Positions 15,467 to 24,418 of a stretch of 58,010 nucleotides of DNA are shown here, in pieces. Source of the stretch: Pseudomonadota bacterium. Its GTDB lineage: Bacteria; Pseudomonadota; Gammaproteobacteria; Berkiellales; Berkiellaceae. Both the position numbers and the translations under genes were made by a program. The stretch lies in the NCBI GenBank assembly GCA_018241965.1, contig JAFECS010000041.1, forward strand, positions 1 to 58,010, read 5' to 3'. The notes beneath the pieces are model-generated. The model was not told the DNA's origin, did no database searches, and saw only the letters and a list, made by a program, of their open reading frames with translations. How positions within the stretch are numbered: position 1 is the stretch's first letter; the number at the start of each line of letters is the position of its first letter.

Positions 15467-16864
15467 ATGATTTCAGGGAAGAAAATCGCAACATTGCTGT
15501 GTTTAAAATCAGCTTATATTGTAATTATGCTGATCCCCCTTTATTGCTATGCCCAAGAACAAATTGTCTCTTCATCCTTGTGTCTTCGATACTTTTTACC
15601 AAAGCAAGCAGATCGCCAATATGAAGATTGCGTTGACGCTGAAAACGAGCCTAACCCAGCGTTACGTGAATACAAATTAGGTACTTTATTGCTCCCCCAA
15701 GAACTTAATCAAGGCAGACAATTTTTAAAAGCGTCAAGTGCGCATGGTAATCGTGATGCTATGTATGCCTTAGCGCAAAGTTACGAAGTGTATAAACAAA
15801 AAAACTATGACACCCATGAAAGCATTTATTGGTATCAAAAAGCAGCTGAATTAAATAATCCACTTGCACAAGCGCGATTAGGTGATATTTACTTCAACGG
15901 CCAAGGTGTTACTCAAAATTATACAAAAGCATTTCACTGGTATTTACGAGCAGCCAATCAGGGCGTGCCTGAAAGTCAATTTAGTGTTGCTGAGTGCTAT
16001 GAAAAAGGACGCGGCGTTCAACAAAACTATCAGCTTGCTTTTGAATGGTATATTAAAGCAGCAGAGCACGGTAATGTGAGTGCCTTTGGTAAGCTTGGCG
16101 ATATTTTTTATTATAGTGAATATGGCAAGCAAGACTATGAGCAAGCGGCCATGTGGTATAAAAAGGCTGCATTGCTTGGCTCTGCATGTGCCCAATATCA
16201 ACTCGGTGCGATGTTTACCTCAGCCACTGGGTTGTCTCATAACAGTAAAGCGGGATTTTACTGGCTAGAACAATCGGCAATACAGAATTTTTCCCCTGCT
16301 CAATCTTTATTGGGTAGATTATTAATGAGCACCCATGAAAAATACAACTTTAACCAAGCCCATACATGGTTACAAAAAGCCGCGCAAAATGGTGATGCCC
16401 AGGCGAGCTTAACCTTGGGTAAAATGTATCGATATGGCGATGGTGTTCCTCAAGATTTCAAGCAAGCAGCAAAATACTTTCACCAAGCAGCCCTTGGCGG
16501 AAGCGTGCAAGGGCAAGCTTATTTAGGGATGTGTTATCAACAAGGTTTGGGCATGCCCAAAAATTATGCCCTGGCGGCCAAATGGTATCAACAGGCAGCA
16601 AAACAAGGTAATGCTCAGGCACAATTTAATTTATCAACGCTTTATCAAGAAGGCAAAGGTGTCAACAAAGATGGGATCTTAGCCTATGCGTGGGCTGATG
16701 TTGCCGCAGCTTCTGGATTAGAATCGGCCACTGAAGCGAGAAGATTAATTGGTAATTGGCTTACCTATAATGAATTAAGACGAGCGCAAATGCTTGCAGG
16801 AGAATTAGTTGATAAGCAGTTACCCGCATTAGGCACTGTGCGTGGAATCGATTGCATTTACTAA
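15467..16864 (+). CDS. Secreted Sel1-repeat protein
   Basis: 465 aa from the first ATG; a TTG four codons earlier is the alternative and no strong ribosome site separates them. A signal peptide (MISGKKIATLLCLKS... to CYAQ) is followed by a Cys-containing segment and about nine Sel1-like repeats (for example AQARLGDIYFNGQGVTQNY and GKMYRYGDGVPQDFKQAA). The last repeat is followed by AYAWADVAAASG, typical of the C-terminal cap of these proteins. It is divergently transcribed from the larger Sel1 gene across a 119-base AT-rich spacer that must hold both promoters. The role is probably as a periplasmic or secreted protein-binding scaffold. Confidence 0.85.
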   Translation: MISGKKIATLLCLKSAYIVIMLIPLYCYAQEQIVSSSLCLRYFLPKQADRQYEDCVDAENEPNPALREYKLGTLLLPQELNQGRQFLKASSAHGNRDAMYALAQSYEVYKQKNYDTHESIYWYQKAAELNNPLAQARLGDIYFNGQGVTQNYTKAFHWYLRAANQGVPESQFSVAECYEKGRGVQQNYQLAFEWYIKAAEHGNVSAFGKLGDIFYYSEYGKQDYEQAAMWYKKAALLGSACAQYQLGAMFTSATGLSHNSKAGFYWLEQSAIQNFSPAQSLLGRLLMSTHEKYNFNQAHTWLQKAAQNGDAQASLTLGKMYRYGDGVPQDFKQAAKYFHQAALGGSVQGQAYLGMCYQQGLGMPKNYALAAKWYQQAAKQGNAQAQFNLSTLYQEGKGVNKDGILAYAWADVAAASGLESATEARRLIGNWLTYNELRRAQMLAGELVDKQLPALGTVRGIDCIY

Positions 16865-17035
16865 GGTTTCTTGACTCACCTCTTGTTGACATTGACGGCA
16901 AAAACTTGTCAGGTTCATTTCAATGTACCAATCCAATTCTTCATCCCAATATTTAACCAAATAGATTTTTTTACAACGTTCACATTGAGCAGTGACATCG
17001 CTTTGAGTAACTTCATTTGTGGAAATGAGATCCAT
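16829..17035 (-). CDS. Small CxxC-CxxC putative zinc-ribbon protein
   Basis: 68 aa. Two knuckles, CERC (residues 18-21) and CRQC (46-49), separated by an aromatic region (YLVKYWDEELDWYIEM), suggest a zinc ribbon. The GGAG ribosome site before the ATG is well placed. The 3' end overlaps the Sel1 gene on the other strand by 36 bases, which lowers confidence a little. No family recognised. Confidence 0.6.
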   Translation of the reverse strand: MDLISTNEVTQSDVTAQCERCKKIYLVKYWDEELDWYIEMNLTSFCRQCQQEVSQETLVNAIDSTHSA

Positions 17036-17147
17036 CGCCGCTCCATACTTAGGTAATTAACATATTATTTCTATATTCTGGCGGCTATTCTAGCGGGTTT
17101 TTATACTGAAATCGCGTGTATACGCTTTGATGTCTTTGTCATGACAC

Positions 17148-17915
17148 TCAAAGATTTTTTGAGTAAGCTATCTGCAGCCCTTTTAAAACCAAGTCCGACA
17201 AAATCACATCAAATATATTATCTTCCTCGAATAAATGTGCAAATCCCCCTGTACCAATGACAACAGGAGGCTCGTTAAACATTTCTTTGCTAATAGATTG
17301 GATAATTTCTTTGATAGCGCCTCGTTGCCCAAAATACAACCCAGACTGAATATTAGCAGCCGTAGATTGTCCCAGGGCCACTCCAGGCTTGAGAATGCGA
17401 ACCGGTGGCAGATTCGCTGTTTTTTCGTTTAAGGCGCGCATTTGCATTTGTAGTCCAGGGATAATTGCCCCGCCTAAAAACGCTCCTTGTGCACTAATCA
17501 CCTCAAAGGAGGTCGCTGTGCCCAAATCAACAATAATAATATTCTTTTGCGGATAATGATGAAATGCGGCAATAGCATTCGCTATTCTGTCAGCCCCCAC
17601 CTCATTGGGATTTTTATATTTTATTTGTAAGCCTGTTTTAACCCCAGCTTGCAACACAAAGGGATCAATATTGAAATATTTAACAAAAGCCGAGCGTATT
17701 GAGTAATCCAGTGAAGGTACAACTGAACAATAAGCAACATGTTTTATTTTTTCTGTGCCAAGGCCAATTTCTCTTAAATAATTTTTTAAGAAAATGCCTA
17801 ACTCATCCGAAGTGCAGCAACTTTTGCTGGGATAGCGAAATTGAAATGCTAATTGCTCTTGGTTAAAGATGCCGCCATAAATATGTGTATTACCAACATC
17901 TAAGCACATTAACAT
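17148..17915 (-). CDS. coaX: Type III pantothenate kinase
   Basis: 255 aa. The ASKHA-fold motifs are present: LDVGNTHIYGG at residues 5-15 (phosphate 1), GADRIAN near 103, IIVDLGTATSFEV (phosphate 2) near 125 and GGAIIPGLQ near 148. It phosphorylates pantothenate in the first step of coenzyme A synthesis and, unlike CoaA, is not feedback-inhibited by CoA (family knowledge). The ribosome site is GAGGA before the ATG. It lies directly downstream of the pan genes on the same strand with a 77-base gap. Confidence 0.95.
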   Translation of the reverse strand: MLMCLDVGNTHIYGGIFNQEQLAFQFRYPSKSCCTSDELGIFLKNYLREIGLGTEKIKHVAYCSVVPSLDYSIRSAFVKYFNIDPFVLQAGVKTGLQIKYKNPNEVGADRIANAIAAFHHYPQKNIIIVDLGTATSFEVISAQGAFLGGAIIPGLQMQMRALNEKTANLPPVRILKPGVALGQSTAANIQSGLYFGQRGAIKEIIQSISKEMFNEPPVVIGTGGFAHLFEEDNIFDVILSDLVLKGLQIAYSKNL

Positions 17916-17992
17916 AATGGATCCTCGCAGTTTTCGCGCAAAGGATTATAAGTGACTCATGCCCCTGAAAGCAATAAATATAAGTTTGTTGT

Positions 17993-18754
17993 CTATATAT
18001 CAGAGATGTTATCAATCAACCTTATTTCACCAACAGTGACAGCTGCCAGCAACCTATCCTGCCATTTTTCAAGGTATTCAACTGAGATCCCTGCTTGTTC
18101 CAATGCGTCGATAATATTTGCTAGCGGGGCTTTACTGGCAAGTAATTTAGCGAAGGTTTCGGCTTTATTAAACTCATCCTTGGTTAAACGATTGTTTCTA
18201 GAGCTAAAGGCTAAACCACTCTCCAACCGTATCGTCGGGCAAGCTATTATCTTGACGTCCATGAAAAAAGCCCTCACCATGCCCTGTACCAGCACTAATT
18301 GTTGAAAATCCTTTTCACCAAAATACGCGCGCGTGGCCTTCACCAACATTAACAATTTAAGCACAATGGTCAGCACCCCCGTAAAATGCCCAGGGCGAAA
18401 TTTTCCCTCTAATAGGGTGCTGATGTTGGTTTCATGCACTTGATACTGATAATCATCAGGATACAGTGCGTCTTTTTCAAATACTAAGACATAATCCACA
18501 CCGCACTCTTTTGCGATTTGTAGATCTTCTTCAAGTGTTTTAGGATATTTTTCAAAATCCGCTTTATTGTTAAATTGTGTTGGATTCACAAAAATGCTCA
18601 GCACGCTGATATCATTTTCTGCTCGGGCTTTTGCTAATAAACTGGCATGCCCTAGATGTAAATTCCCCATGGTAGGAACAAAGCCAATAGATTTAATGGG
18701 TTCAATATTACTTCGAATGCCTTGCCAATTTTCAATAGCGTGGATCACTTGCAT
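17993..18754 (-). CDS. panC: Pantothenate synthetase
   Basis: 253 aa from the ATG; a TTG two codons earlier, abutting the panB stop, is also possible. ATP-binding motifs: PTMGNLHLGHASLL (HxGH) near residue 28, FVNPTQFNN near 57, GVLTIVLKLL near 125, YFGEKDFQQL near 145 and SSRNNRL near 180. It condenses pantoate with beta-alanine. Slightly shorter than the usual 280 residues; the C-terminal substrate lid looks reduced. It lies immediately after panB in an operon. Confidence 0.95.
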   Translation of the reverse strand: MQVIHAIENWQGIRSNIEPIKSIGFVPTMGNLHLGHASLLAKARAENDISVLSIFVNPTQFNNKADFEKYPKTLEEDLQIAKECGVDYVLVFEKDALYPDDYQYQVHETNISTLLEGKFRPGHFTGVLTIVLKLLMLVKATRAYFGEKDFQQLVLVQGMVRAFFMDVKIIACPTIRLESGLAFSSRNNRLTKDEFNKAETFAKLLASKAPLANIIDALEQAGISVEYLEKWQDRLLAAVTVGEIRLIDNISDI

Positions 18755-18760
18755 GGTCAA

Positions 18761-19558
18761 TTATGCCTTTTGAAAACAATGTTCTTGTATATTGGGGAAT
18801 ACTTCATTTTTGACTTCTTGGTCAAATAAATTCAAAGATTGTTCAATGAGCTCAAAACCTTGCATATAAGTTTTTAAAAACTTTGGTTTAAAATCATTTT
18901 GTAAGCCCAACAGATCTTGAAATACCAGCACTTGGCCGTTGGTATAGGGACCAGCACCTATGCCAATGGTGGGGATCTGTAAACTTTCGGTGATTTTTTT
19001 AGCAACTTGATAAGGCACACATTCTAGTACAATAGCAAAACACCCCGCCTCTTCTAAGCAAAGGGCTTGCTCTAAAATCTTTTTCGCTGCAATCTCATCT
19101 TTACCTTGAACTTTAAATCCTCCTAGAGCATGAATAGATTGCGGCGTTAACCCCAAATGTCCCATCACGGGGATCCCTGATTTAACAATATGTTGAATGA
19201 TCTCAACATTATCATCAGCCCCTTCTAGCTTAATGGCATGACTTCCTGCCTTCATCATACTATCAACAGTTTCCATCGTTTTGGATTGCCCCATGCGATA
19301 CGAACAAAATGGCATATCCCCAATAATGAATTTATGTGGAGCTCCTCTACTCACTGCTTCAATATGATGAATCATCATTGGTACGGTTGCCGGAACCGTT
19401 GTTTTATGACCATGAATAACCATCGCTGCACTATCGCCAACTAATATGCAATCAATTTTACTTTTATCCAAAATTTTTGCCGACCAATAATCATAGCAAG
19501 TCACCATGCTGATCTTGGTGGATTCATTTTTCATTCGCTGAAAATCAAGCACATTCAT
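18761..19558 (-). CDS. panB: 3-methyl-2-oxobutanoate hydroxymethyltransferase
   Basis: 265 aa, the standard length. Recognised by MVTCYDYWSAKILD near residue 18, VGDSAAMVIHGHKTT near 41 (metal-binding D), GDMPFCSY near 80, and GHLGLTPQSIHALGG near 134. It makes ketopantoate from ketoisovalerate and methylene-THF. The strong GAGGAG ribosome site lies inside the end of the upstream DUF2520 gene, which it overlaps by 14 bases. Confidence 0.96.
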   Translation of the reverse strand: MNVLDFQRMKNESTKISMVTCYDYWSAKILDKSKIDCILVGDSAAMVIHGHKTTVPATVPMMIHHIEAVSRGAPHKFIIGDMPFCSYRMGQSKTMETVDSMMKAGSHAIKLEGADDNVEIIQHIVKSGIPVMGHLGLTPQSIHALGGFKVQGKDEIAAKKILEQALCLEEAGCFAIVLECVPYQVAKKITESLQIPTIGIGAGPYTNGQVLVFQDLLGLQNDFKPKFLKTYMQGFELIEQSLNLFDQEVKNEVFPNIQEHCFQKA

Positions 19559-20282
19559 GTTGCATCTCCTCGTTAAAGGCTTTCACAAAAGCTTCATAAA
19601 CTGGTAAAAAAGGATCATTTTTCAAAGCATTCATATTGGCAAGCAGGGTTTTTTGATCATTGCGTGCCAGAGGACCTGTCAAAGAACCTTGGGGATTATG
19701 GATCAAATTTTGAAAGGTTTGCCTAAGATAAGGTAAACCCACTTTTTCATCAAAACCGAAAGTATTGTGCAATTCTTTAAAGAATTTTTGCCATAAAATA
19801 CAGGTAAAATTAGCACTAAGTACACATAAAGCATGATAATAAGCTTTTAAATACCGTGGAATGCGATAAGCATTATTCGTTAACCCTGGTAACAATTGTT
19901 CAAAAGGCAAACTATTTTCTTCGATGATAAAAGGCACCGTGAGATAATTTTCCAAAGGATAAAGATCCTGGGTAAACGTATAAAGCGGATGAGCACTTAT
20001 CACATTTTCTAAACATAATTGCCCAGAAAAGTGTACTAAAATCTGATTATTGTTAAGGCTCAGTTTACGACTAAATGTCTCGATACTGGCATCAGAAATC
20101 AGCAATAAAATATGCGAAGCTTGCGCTGCAAAAGCCTGTAGCTCATCTTCAGTATGTGATTTGCGCGACCATTGGGTATAGGGAATATGAAGGAGATTTA
20201 AGTAGTGACAAAAATGTTTAGCCATGCGCCCATGGCCAATAATAAGATAGTGTGTTTTTGCAGGTACCTGTCTCATGATCAA
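19545..20282 (-). CDS. Rossmann/DUF2520 protein, likely ketopantoate reductase substitute
   Basis: 245 aa. The N-terminal NAD(P)-binding fold has HYLIIGHGRMAKHF (GxGxxA pattern, residues about 11-24). A helical C-terminal domain (about 130-235) contains YYHALCVLSANF and GSLTGPLARND, the motif set of the DUF2520/YbjQ-like dehydrogenases. It is the first gene of an operon with panB and panC, overlapping panB. The window has no panE, so this gene may reduce ketopantoate to pantoate. I recall that a non-PanE reductase named PanG fills this role in Francisella. The function is inferred from context. Confidence 0.7.
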   Translation of the reverse strand: MIMRQVPAKTHYLIIGHGRMAKHFCHYLNLLHIPYTQWSRKSHTEDELQAFAAQASHILLLISDASIETFSRKLSLNNNQILVHFSGQLCLENVISAHPLYTFTQDLYPLENYLTVPFIIEENSLPFEQLLPGLTNNAYRIPRYLKAYYHALCVLSANFTCILWQKFFKELHNTFGFDEKVGLPYLRQTFQNLIHNPQGSLTGPLARNDQKTLLANMNALKNDPFLPVYEAFVKAFNEEMQHECA

Positions 20283-20310
20283 GTCCTAATTGTTCATATA
20301 AATTTGTTAT

Positions 20311-20369
20311 GTAGGGGCCGCCCCCCGTGTCGGCCCAAAGATTGGGCGGGCACAGGGGCCCGCCCCTAC
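20311..20369. repeat. REP-like inverted pair, family B (copy 2)
   Basis: Begins GTAGGGGC, ends GCCCCTAC. The two hairpins (GGGCCG-type and GGGCGGG-type) match the copy at 1132-1188 apart from a few bases. It is located in the spacer upstream of the pan operon. Confidence 0.8.
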
Positions 20370-20485
20370 AAATAAAATCTAAAAATTTGGTGTCATTGCT
20401 TTTTCAAGTCAATGCGTGGGATATGATAATGAGAGGTAATGAATAAGGCAATAGCCCAAGATGTTGTCTAACTGGCTTTTAAATA

Positions 20486-20511
20486 GTTATGCCAGCAAAG
20501 GCTGGCATAAC
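20486..20511 (-). terminator. Terminator of the UIM protein gene
   Basis: GTTATGCCAGC-AAAG-GCTGGCATAAC, an 11-bp perfect stem just past the stop of the minus-strand gene. The tail after the stem on that strand is AT-rich but not a full T-run. Confidence 0.6.
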
Positions 20512-20521
20512 CTCGATAACA

Positions 20522-21676
20522 CTATTTTTTAACGCTTGCGTTTCTGGGGCTACGTCTTTTACTGGGCTGTTCTGATGTGGGTTGTGCTGCTTGAACAACC
20601 TCACTGTCATCCTTTTTCTTTTCCTTTTTCTGTTTGTTACTTTCTTCGCGCTTCATTTCAAAAGCCATGGCAACAGGCTTTGGTGGCAAATTTAAGTTCT
20701 CAATAAACGCTTGTAAACTTTCCAGCGTATGATTTTTAGTTGATTTCTCATAACTGGTAATTAATGCCAGTTGATCTTTAATCGCTTGAGCCGTTTTTTC
20801 AGGAATTTGCTTCTCAATAAGCACAATTGCATCCTTAGCAGCCTCAATAGAATGCAACATAAAACTAAATATTCTTTGTAATCTTACTTTGTGTGCCTCA
20901 TAGTCTGCAGCAGGCAAATCAACTTGTGCCGCAGGCACTTCTTTGCTAGGAGCAGGAACAACGGAGCTTGCTGAGCTAAAAGCAGCTGCTACGGCAGCAA
21001 CTACGCGGGGCTCTTTTGCTTTTGCGCTCGATTTTTCTTCAAAAGAGGCTTCTTTTGCAATTCTTTTAAGTGGTGTTGTGCTTTTGGGCGGCGATTTTTT
21101 ATCTGTTTGTTTAGATAATTCTATTGCTTTTTTCAGTTCAGCATCTTCATCTAAAGCATCATCTTCTTTCTTTTCTTCTACTTGATGCGCTAATGCTAAT
21201 TCATCTTCAGCACTACTAATTAGATTTACAAAGGCAAATTCAGGATCGTCAAATTGTAAAAAGACAGAAAATGAATTCACATCTGAATGTTTCTGCTCTT
21301 CTAATGCTTTAATTAAAACTTTGCTTATTTTGACTCTGGCATCTTCTGGCAGCATTTCAAATGCAGCTTTCACAGCCCTAAAATCAATGGCTTTCAACTT
21401 TGGGCTATATACCGGACAGGTTTTGACATAGTTTGCGTAACTTATATTTAAAAAATCTTTGATTTCCTGTGGAGCTTTAAGCGATTTTAAAAATTCGTTT
21501 AATCCGGCTAATGTAGTATCAGGAACTTTGCGCTGACCTTCTTCATGCAGCTTACGGGATTCTTCCAAAGCCCTTCTCATTTGCTCATCTTCATCCTCTA
21601 CTGGTGCTTTTCCTAATGAAGCATCAATGGCTCTTTGCAAATCGCGATCTTCTTCACCAAACTCAGGATTTAACAT
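20522..21676 (-). CDS. Protein with three ubiquitin-interacting motifs (candidate host effector)
   Basis: 384 aa, no signal peptide or membrane helix. Three stretches fit the eukaryotic UIM consensus (acidic run, then hydrophobic-x-x-Ala-hydrophobic-x-x-Ser). They are residues 8-20 (core LQRAIDAS), 27-40 (core MRRALEES) and 176-188 (core LKKAIELS). Two are tandem at the N-terminus. Between and after them are helical regions (about 55-160 and 255-345). A Lys-rich tract NKQKKEKKKDD (347-357) and a C-terminal KRRSPRNASVKK (373-384) look like nuclear-targeting sequence. Bacteria have no ubiquitin, so the likely place of action is a eukaryotic host. It is monocistronic, flanked by a repeat and ispG. 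The identity of the domain between 60 and 160 is unknown. Confidence 0.75.
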   Translation of the reverse strand: MLNPEFGEEDRDLQRAIDASLGKAPVEDEDEQMRRALEESRKLHEEGQRKVPDTTLAGLNEFLKSLKAPQEIKDFLNISYANYVKTCPVYSPKLKAIDFRAVKAAFEMLPEDARVKISKVLIKALEEQKHSDVNSFSVFLQFDDPEFAFVNLISSAEDELALAHQVEEKKEDDALDEDAELKKAIELSKQTDKKSPPKSTTPLKRIAKEASFEEKSSAKAKEPRVVAAVAAAFSSASSVVPAPSKEVPAAQVDLPAADYEAHKVRLQRIFSFMLHSIEAAKDAIVLIEKQIPEKTAQAIKDQLALITSYEKSTKNHTLESLQAFIENLNLPPKPVAMAFEMKREESNKQKKEKKKDDSEVVQAAQPTSEQPSKRRSPRNASVKK

Positions 21677-21761
21677 GGTATTCTCACAAAAATGATGTTA
21701 GTACGCCAGCATACTACCACCATTTTTAAAAGAAAGAAAGCGTAATAACTATGCTATTTGG

Positions 21762-23015
21762 CTAAGCAACTGAGCAGTATTTGTTGGCAATATAGTCTTG
21801 AATTATCTCAAGAAATTCACCGGCTATATTCTCGCCACGGAGGATTTTAAACTTCTTACCATCGACAAATACCGGGGCCGCAGGAGACTCTCCCGTGCCT
21901 GGCAAGCTAATCCCTATATCGGCATGCTTGCTTTCCCCTGGGCCATTCACCACACAGCCCATAACGGCTAGCTTGAGGTTTTCTACCCCAGGATATTTTT
22001 CACGCCAAGTGGGCATATTATCCCGCACATGGTGCTGAATTTTTTGAGCTAATTCTTGAAACACGGTGCTAGTGGTTCGCCCACAACCTGGGCACGCGGT
22101 AACCATTGGTGTGAATGCACGTAATTCTAAAGATTGCAGTATTTCTTGGCACACTTGTACTTCTTTGGTTCTATCGCCACCGGGCTCTGGCGTTAAGGAA
22201 GCACGAATGGTGTCGCCTATGCCTTGCTGTAATAAAATGGCAAAAGAGGCAGCGGTGGCAATAATGCCTTTACTGTCCATCCCCGCTTCTGTTAACCCAA
22301 GATGTAAAGCGTAATTACTACGTTTAGCAAGCTCTATATAAAGGGATACTAAATCTTGCACTTTGCTTACTTTACAAGCAAGCACGATTTTATCTTTGCC
22401 CATGCCGAACTTTTGGGCCTGCTCTGCGCTAGCTAATGCTGACATTACTAACGCCTCACGCGTCACTTCTTCAACTGATTTTGGTTGCGCTAATTTGGCA
22501 TTCTCATCCATTAAACGCACCACTAAATCTTGATCTAAACTGCCCCAATTAACGCCTATTCTGACAGGCTTATCATGTTTTAGCGCAACTTCAATCATGG
22601 TGCTAAAATTTGCATCATGTTTATCACCAAAACCAACATTACCTGGGTTAATGCGATATTTAGCAAGTCTTTGCGCACAGTCAGGAAATTGGGTTAATAA
22701 TTGATGGCCTATATAATGAAAATCACCAATTAAAAGCGGTTCTTCCCATCCCATTTGTACTAATCTATCGTAAATATAGGGAACGGCAGCGGCAGCCTCT
22801 TTGTTATTGACCGTGATGCGTACTAATTCAGAGCCTGCTTTATAAAGTTCATAACTTTGCTTGGCTGTAGCCTCAATATCACCGGTATCGGTATTAGTCA
22901 TAGATTGCACGACGATAGGTGCGCCACCACCAAGGGTGACTTTACCAATTTTTACTGGAACAGTGATGTGACGTTGTTGCAACAAAGCACCAGCAAAACG
23001 ATTATCCATGATCAT
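21762..23015 (-). CDS. ispG: 4-hydroxy-3-methylbut-2-enyl-diphosphate synthase
   Basis: About 417 aa; ATG at 23015 follows a G-rich site, with another ATG two codons later and a TTG three codons earlier. The N-terminal TIM barrel has [11 protein letters not shown] near residue 35, a [11 protein letters not shown] strand and FGDKHDANF. The C-terminal domain carries the [4Fe-4S] cysteines in CPGCGRTTS and [15 protein letters not shown]. It is the penultimate enzyme of the MEP isoprenoid pathway; ispD and ispF are at 42.9-44.1 kb. Confidence 0.96.
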   Translation of the reverse strand: MIMDNRFAGALLQQRHITVPVKIGKVTLGGGAPIVVQSMTNTDTGDIEATAKQSYELYKAGSELVRITVNNKEAAAAVPYIYDRLVQMGWEEPLLIGDFHYIGHQLLTQFPDCAQRLAKYRINPGNVGFGDKHDANFSTMIEVALKHDKPVRIGVNWGSLDQDLVVRLMDENAKLAQPKSVEEVTREALVMSALASAEQAQKFGMGKDKIVLACKVSKVQDLVSLYIELAKRSNYALHLGLTEAGMDSKGIIATAASFAILLQQGIGDTIRASLTPEPGGDRTKEVQVCQEILQSLELRAFTPMVTACPGCGRTTSTVFQELAQKIQHHVRDNMPTWREKYPGVENLKLAVMGCVVNGPGESKHADIGISLPGTGESPAAPVFVDGKKFKILRGENIAGEFLEIIQDYIANKYCSVA

Positions 23016-23190
23016 ATACCCCAACCAGAAATATGTTATTCTGCTTTCATATTATTTTTATTTGTTTAAAATTCTAGCATGATAAAAAAACAGCCTCTAG
23101 TTTAAAGAAAAATCGCATAAGTTATTAGACTAATTGTCATCAAGGCTCGTAAGCTTAAAGCAACTAACGTTGATGTGTTTAAGGACAAAT

Positions 23191-23397
23191 ATGAAGGATA
23201 CCATTAAGTTTTATCTGCACCACTTAGAGCAACTTGATAGGTTACTTGAAGTAATTGAGTTATTAAAAATAGAAAATAAGCAATTACGCCAAATGGTCTT
23301 GAAAAACACGCCGAATAAACCACTACCTCAAAAAAATCCAACAGTACATTCCAAACCAAGAATTTCCTGTTGGACTTTTAAAGATGAAGCTATTTGA
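23191..23397 (+). CDS. Small leucine-zipper-like coiled-coil protein
   Basis: 68 aa starting at the ATG preceded by AAGGA with six bases of spacing; upstream in-frame starts lack a site. Residues 1-35 form a heptad-patterned helix (FYLHHLEQLDRLLEVIELL, then KIENKQLRQ). A basic Pro-rich tail ends CWTFKDEAI. Size and pattern recall ZapB-like or TIGR02449 proteins, but the match is weak. It converges on the next gene with a gap of only three bases. Confidence 0.5.
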   Translation: MKDTIKFYLHHLEQLDRLLEVIELLKIENKQLRQMVLKNTPNKPLPQKNPTVHSKPRISCWTFKDEAI

Positions 23398-23400
23398 AGA

Positions 23401-23958
23401 TTAACGCGCTCGTGCTGTGGTTTTTTTACGCCTAGGCGCTGCGACATCTTCATTTGCGGCAGCCTCTTGTTTATCGCCTTCTTGAGGTTTTGCGGTATCA
23501 ACTTTACGCGCACGTTCAGGATTTTTTGTTAAATTACCAGCCAATTCTATCGCTTTATCCGCTTCATCGCGCTCTTGTGCTGAACTTCGTTTTAATTCAT
23601 TTAATTGATTTTCCAGATCAGCAAAGCGAATTTTATAGACTGCAACCAAATCATGGTTATTTTTAGCGATTTCTTCATTTACTGGAGATAAAACAGCCCT
23701 GGCTAACACAGAAGTTGCGATACCAACCATAGAAGCGATTGCCCCCATAGAAACAGTTAACACCGTCAACGAAGCAAGCCCTTCTAAAGAAGAGAAAAAT
23801 ACAGGTGCCCATTTGAGCATACCAAAGGCAGGAATGGTCGCCGTTAAAGTCAGCCCCAACCAAGCGCTAGAAGCTAATGCCAAAGTAATAGGCAATACCC
23901 ACTTTACCCAGGTATACCACCAAGGAAATGAAAGACGTGCGTTAGGTCCGTGTAACAT
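23401..23958 (-). CDS. Membrane-hairpin protein with basic C-terminal tail
   Basis: About 185 aa from the ATG preceded by AGGGG; an in-frame TTG 28 codons upstream would overlap the divergent gene. Two or three hydrophobic segments lie near residues 12-35 and 48-78. A charged coiled-coil follows (about 90-135: KIRFADLENQLNELKRSSAQ), then a disordered tail ending APRRKKTTARAR. Hydrophobic hairpin plus basic tail resembles the other lineage-specific proteins in this window. No family recognised. Confidence 0.6.
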   Translation of the reverse strand: MLHGPNARLSFPWWYTWVKWVLPITLALASSAWLGLTLTATIPAFGMLKWAPVFFSSLEGLASLTVLTVSMGAIASMVGIATSVLARAVLSPVNEEIAKNNHDLVAVYKIRFADLENQLNELKRSSAQERDEADKAIELAGNLTKNPERARKVDTAKPQEGDKQEAAANEDVAAPRRKKTTARAR

Positions 23959-23995
23959 AAATCGTTCCCCTATAAAGCTAAATAACTCATTAGAT

Positions 23996-24343
23996 ATGCG
24001 GCTTTGTACCACTTTAATAAGCCGCACAATTGTATCCAACAATGCATCAGCTGAAAATACTTATAGTGAAGTATTATTTGCGAAGGCCGATAATGACATT
24101 GTTTTTAAGTGGGGTTATCATAGCAAAATGATGAAGAACTTATCCGAATACAATAAATTCGTACAAACCCTGGAGCTCAAAGCACAAGGGGGCCTGTTTT
24201 TTCATCGCATCAATGAACAAATCTACATCACAGACTATACTCATAAACTCTTGGGGATCTGGGAATTAGATCCTGGCCACCCTATTCCTTTTAAAGAAGC
24301 CCTCAATAATAAATCTGATCAGATCACAGGCGCTTCAAACTAA
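23996..24343 (+). CDS. Hypothetical protein, start uncertain
   Basis: About 115 aa if translation starts at this ATG, for which no ribosome site is seen. From about residue 22 the sequence reads as a genuine compact domain (YSEVLFAKADNDIVFKWGY, GGLFFHRINEQIYITDY, LLGIWELDPGHPIPF). The first 20 residues are less convincing and the true start may be later. Located divergently from the membrane-hairpin gene and upstream of the sigma factor. Function unknown. Confidence 0.45.
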   Translation: MRLCTTLISRTIVSNNASAENTYSEVLFAKADNDIVFKWGYHSKMMKNLSEYNKFVQTLELKAQGGLFFHRINEQIYITDYTHKLLGIWELDPGHPIPFKEALNNKSDQITGASN

Positions 24344-24418
24344 GCGCTAAAGACCTACCGTCAAATTGCCGACACCTTTCAATAGAAATATTGTGGAAAG
24401 GGAACTCCTTACTACTTG

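Noticed and set aside
20522..21676. A possible fourth ubiquitin-interacting motif in the stretch EDELALAHQVEE (residues 157-168)
   Set aside because: It has the acidic run and an Ala but lacks the hydrophobic residue after Ala and the terminal Ser, so it does not fit the pattern.
23813..23995. N-terminal extension of the hypothetical gene at 23996
   Set aside because: This part is antisense to the membrane-hairpin coding sequence and has shadow-like composition.
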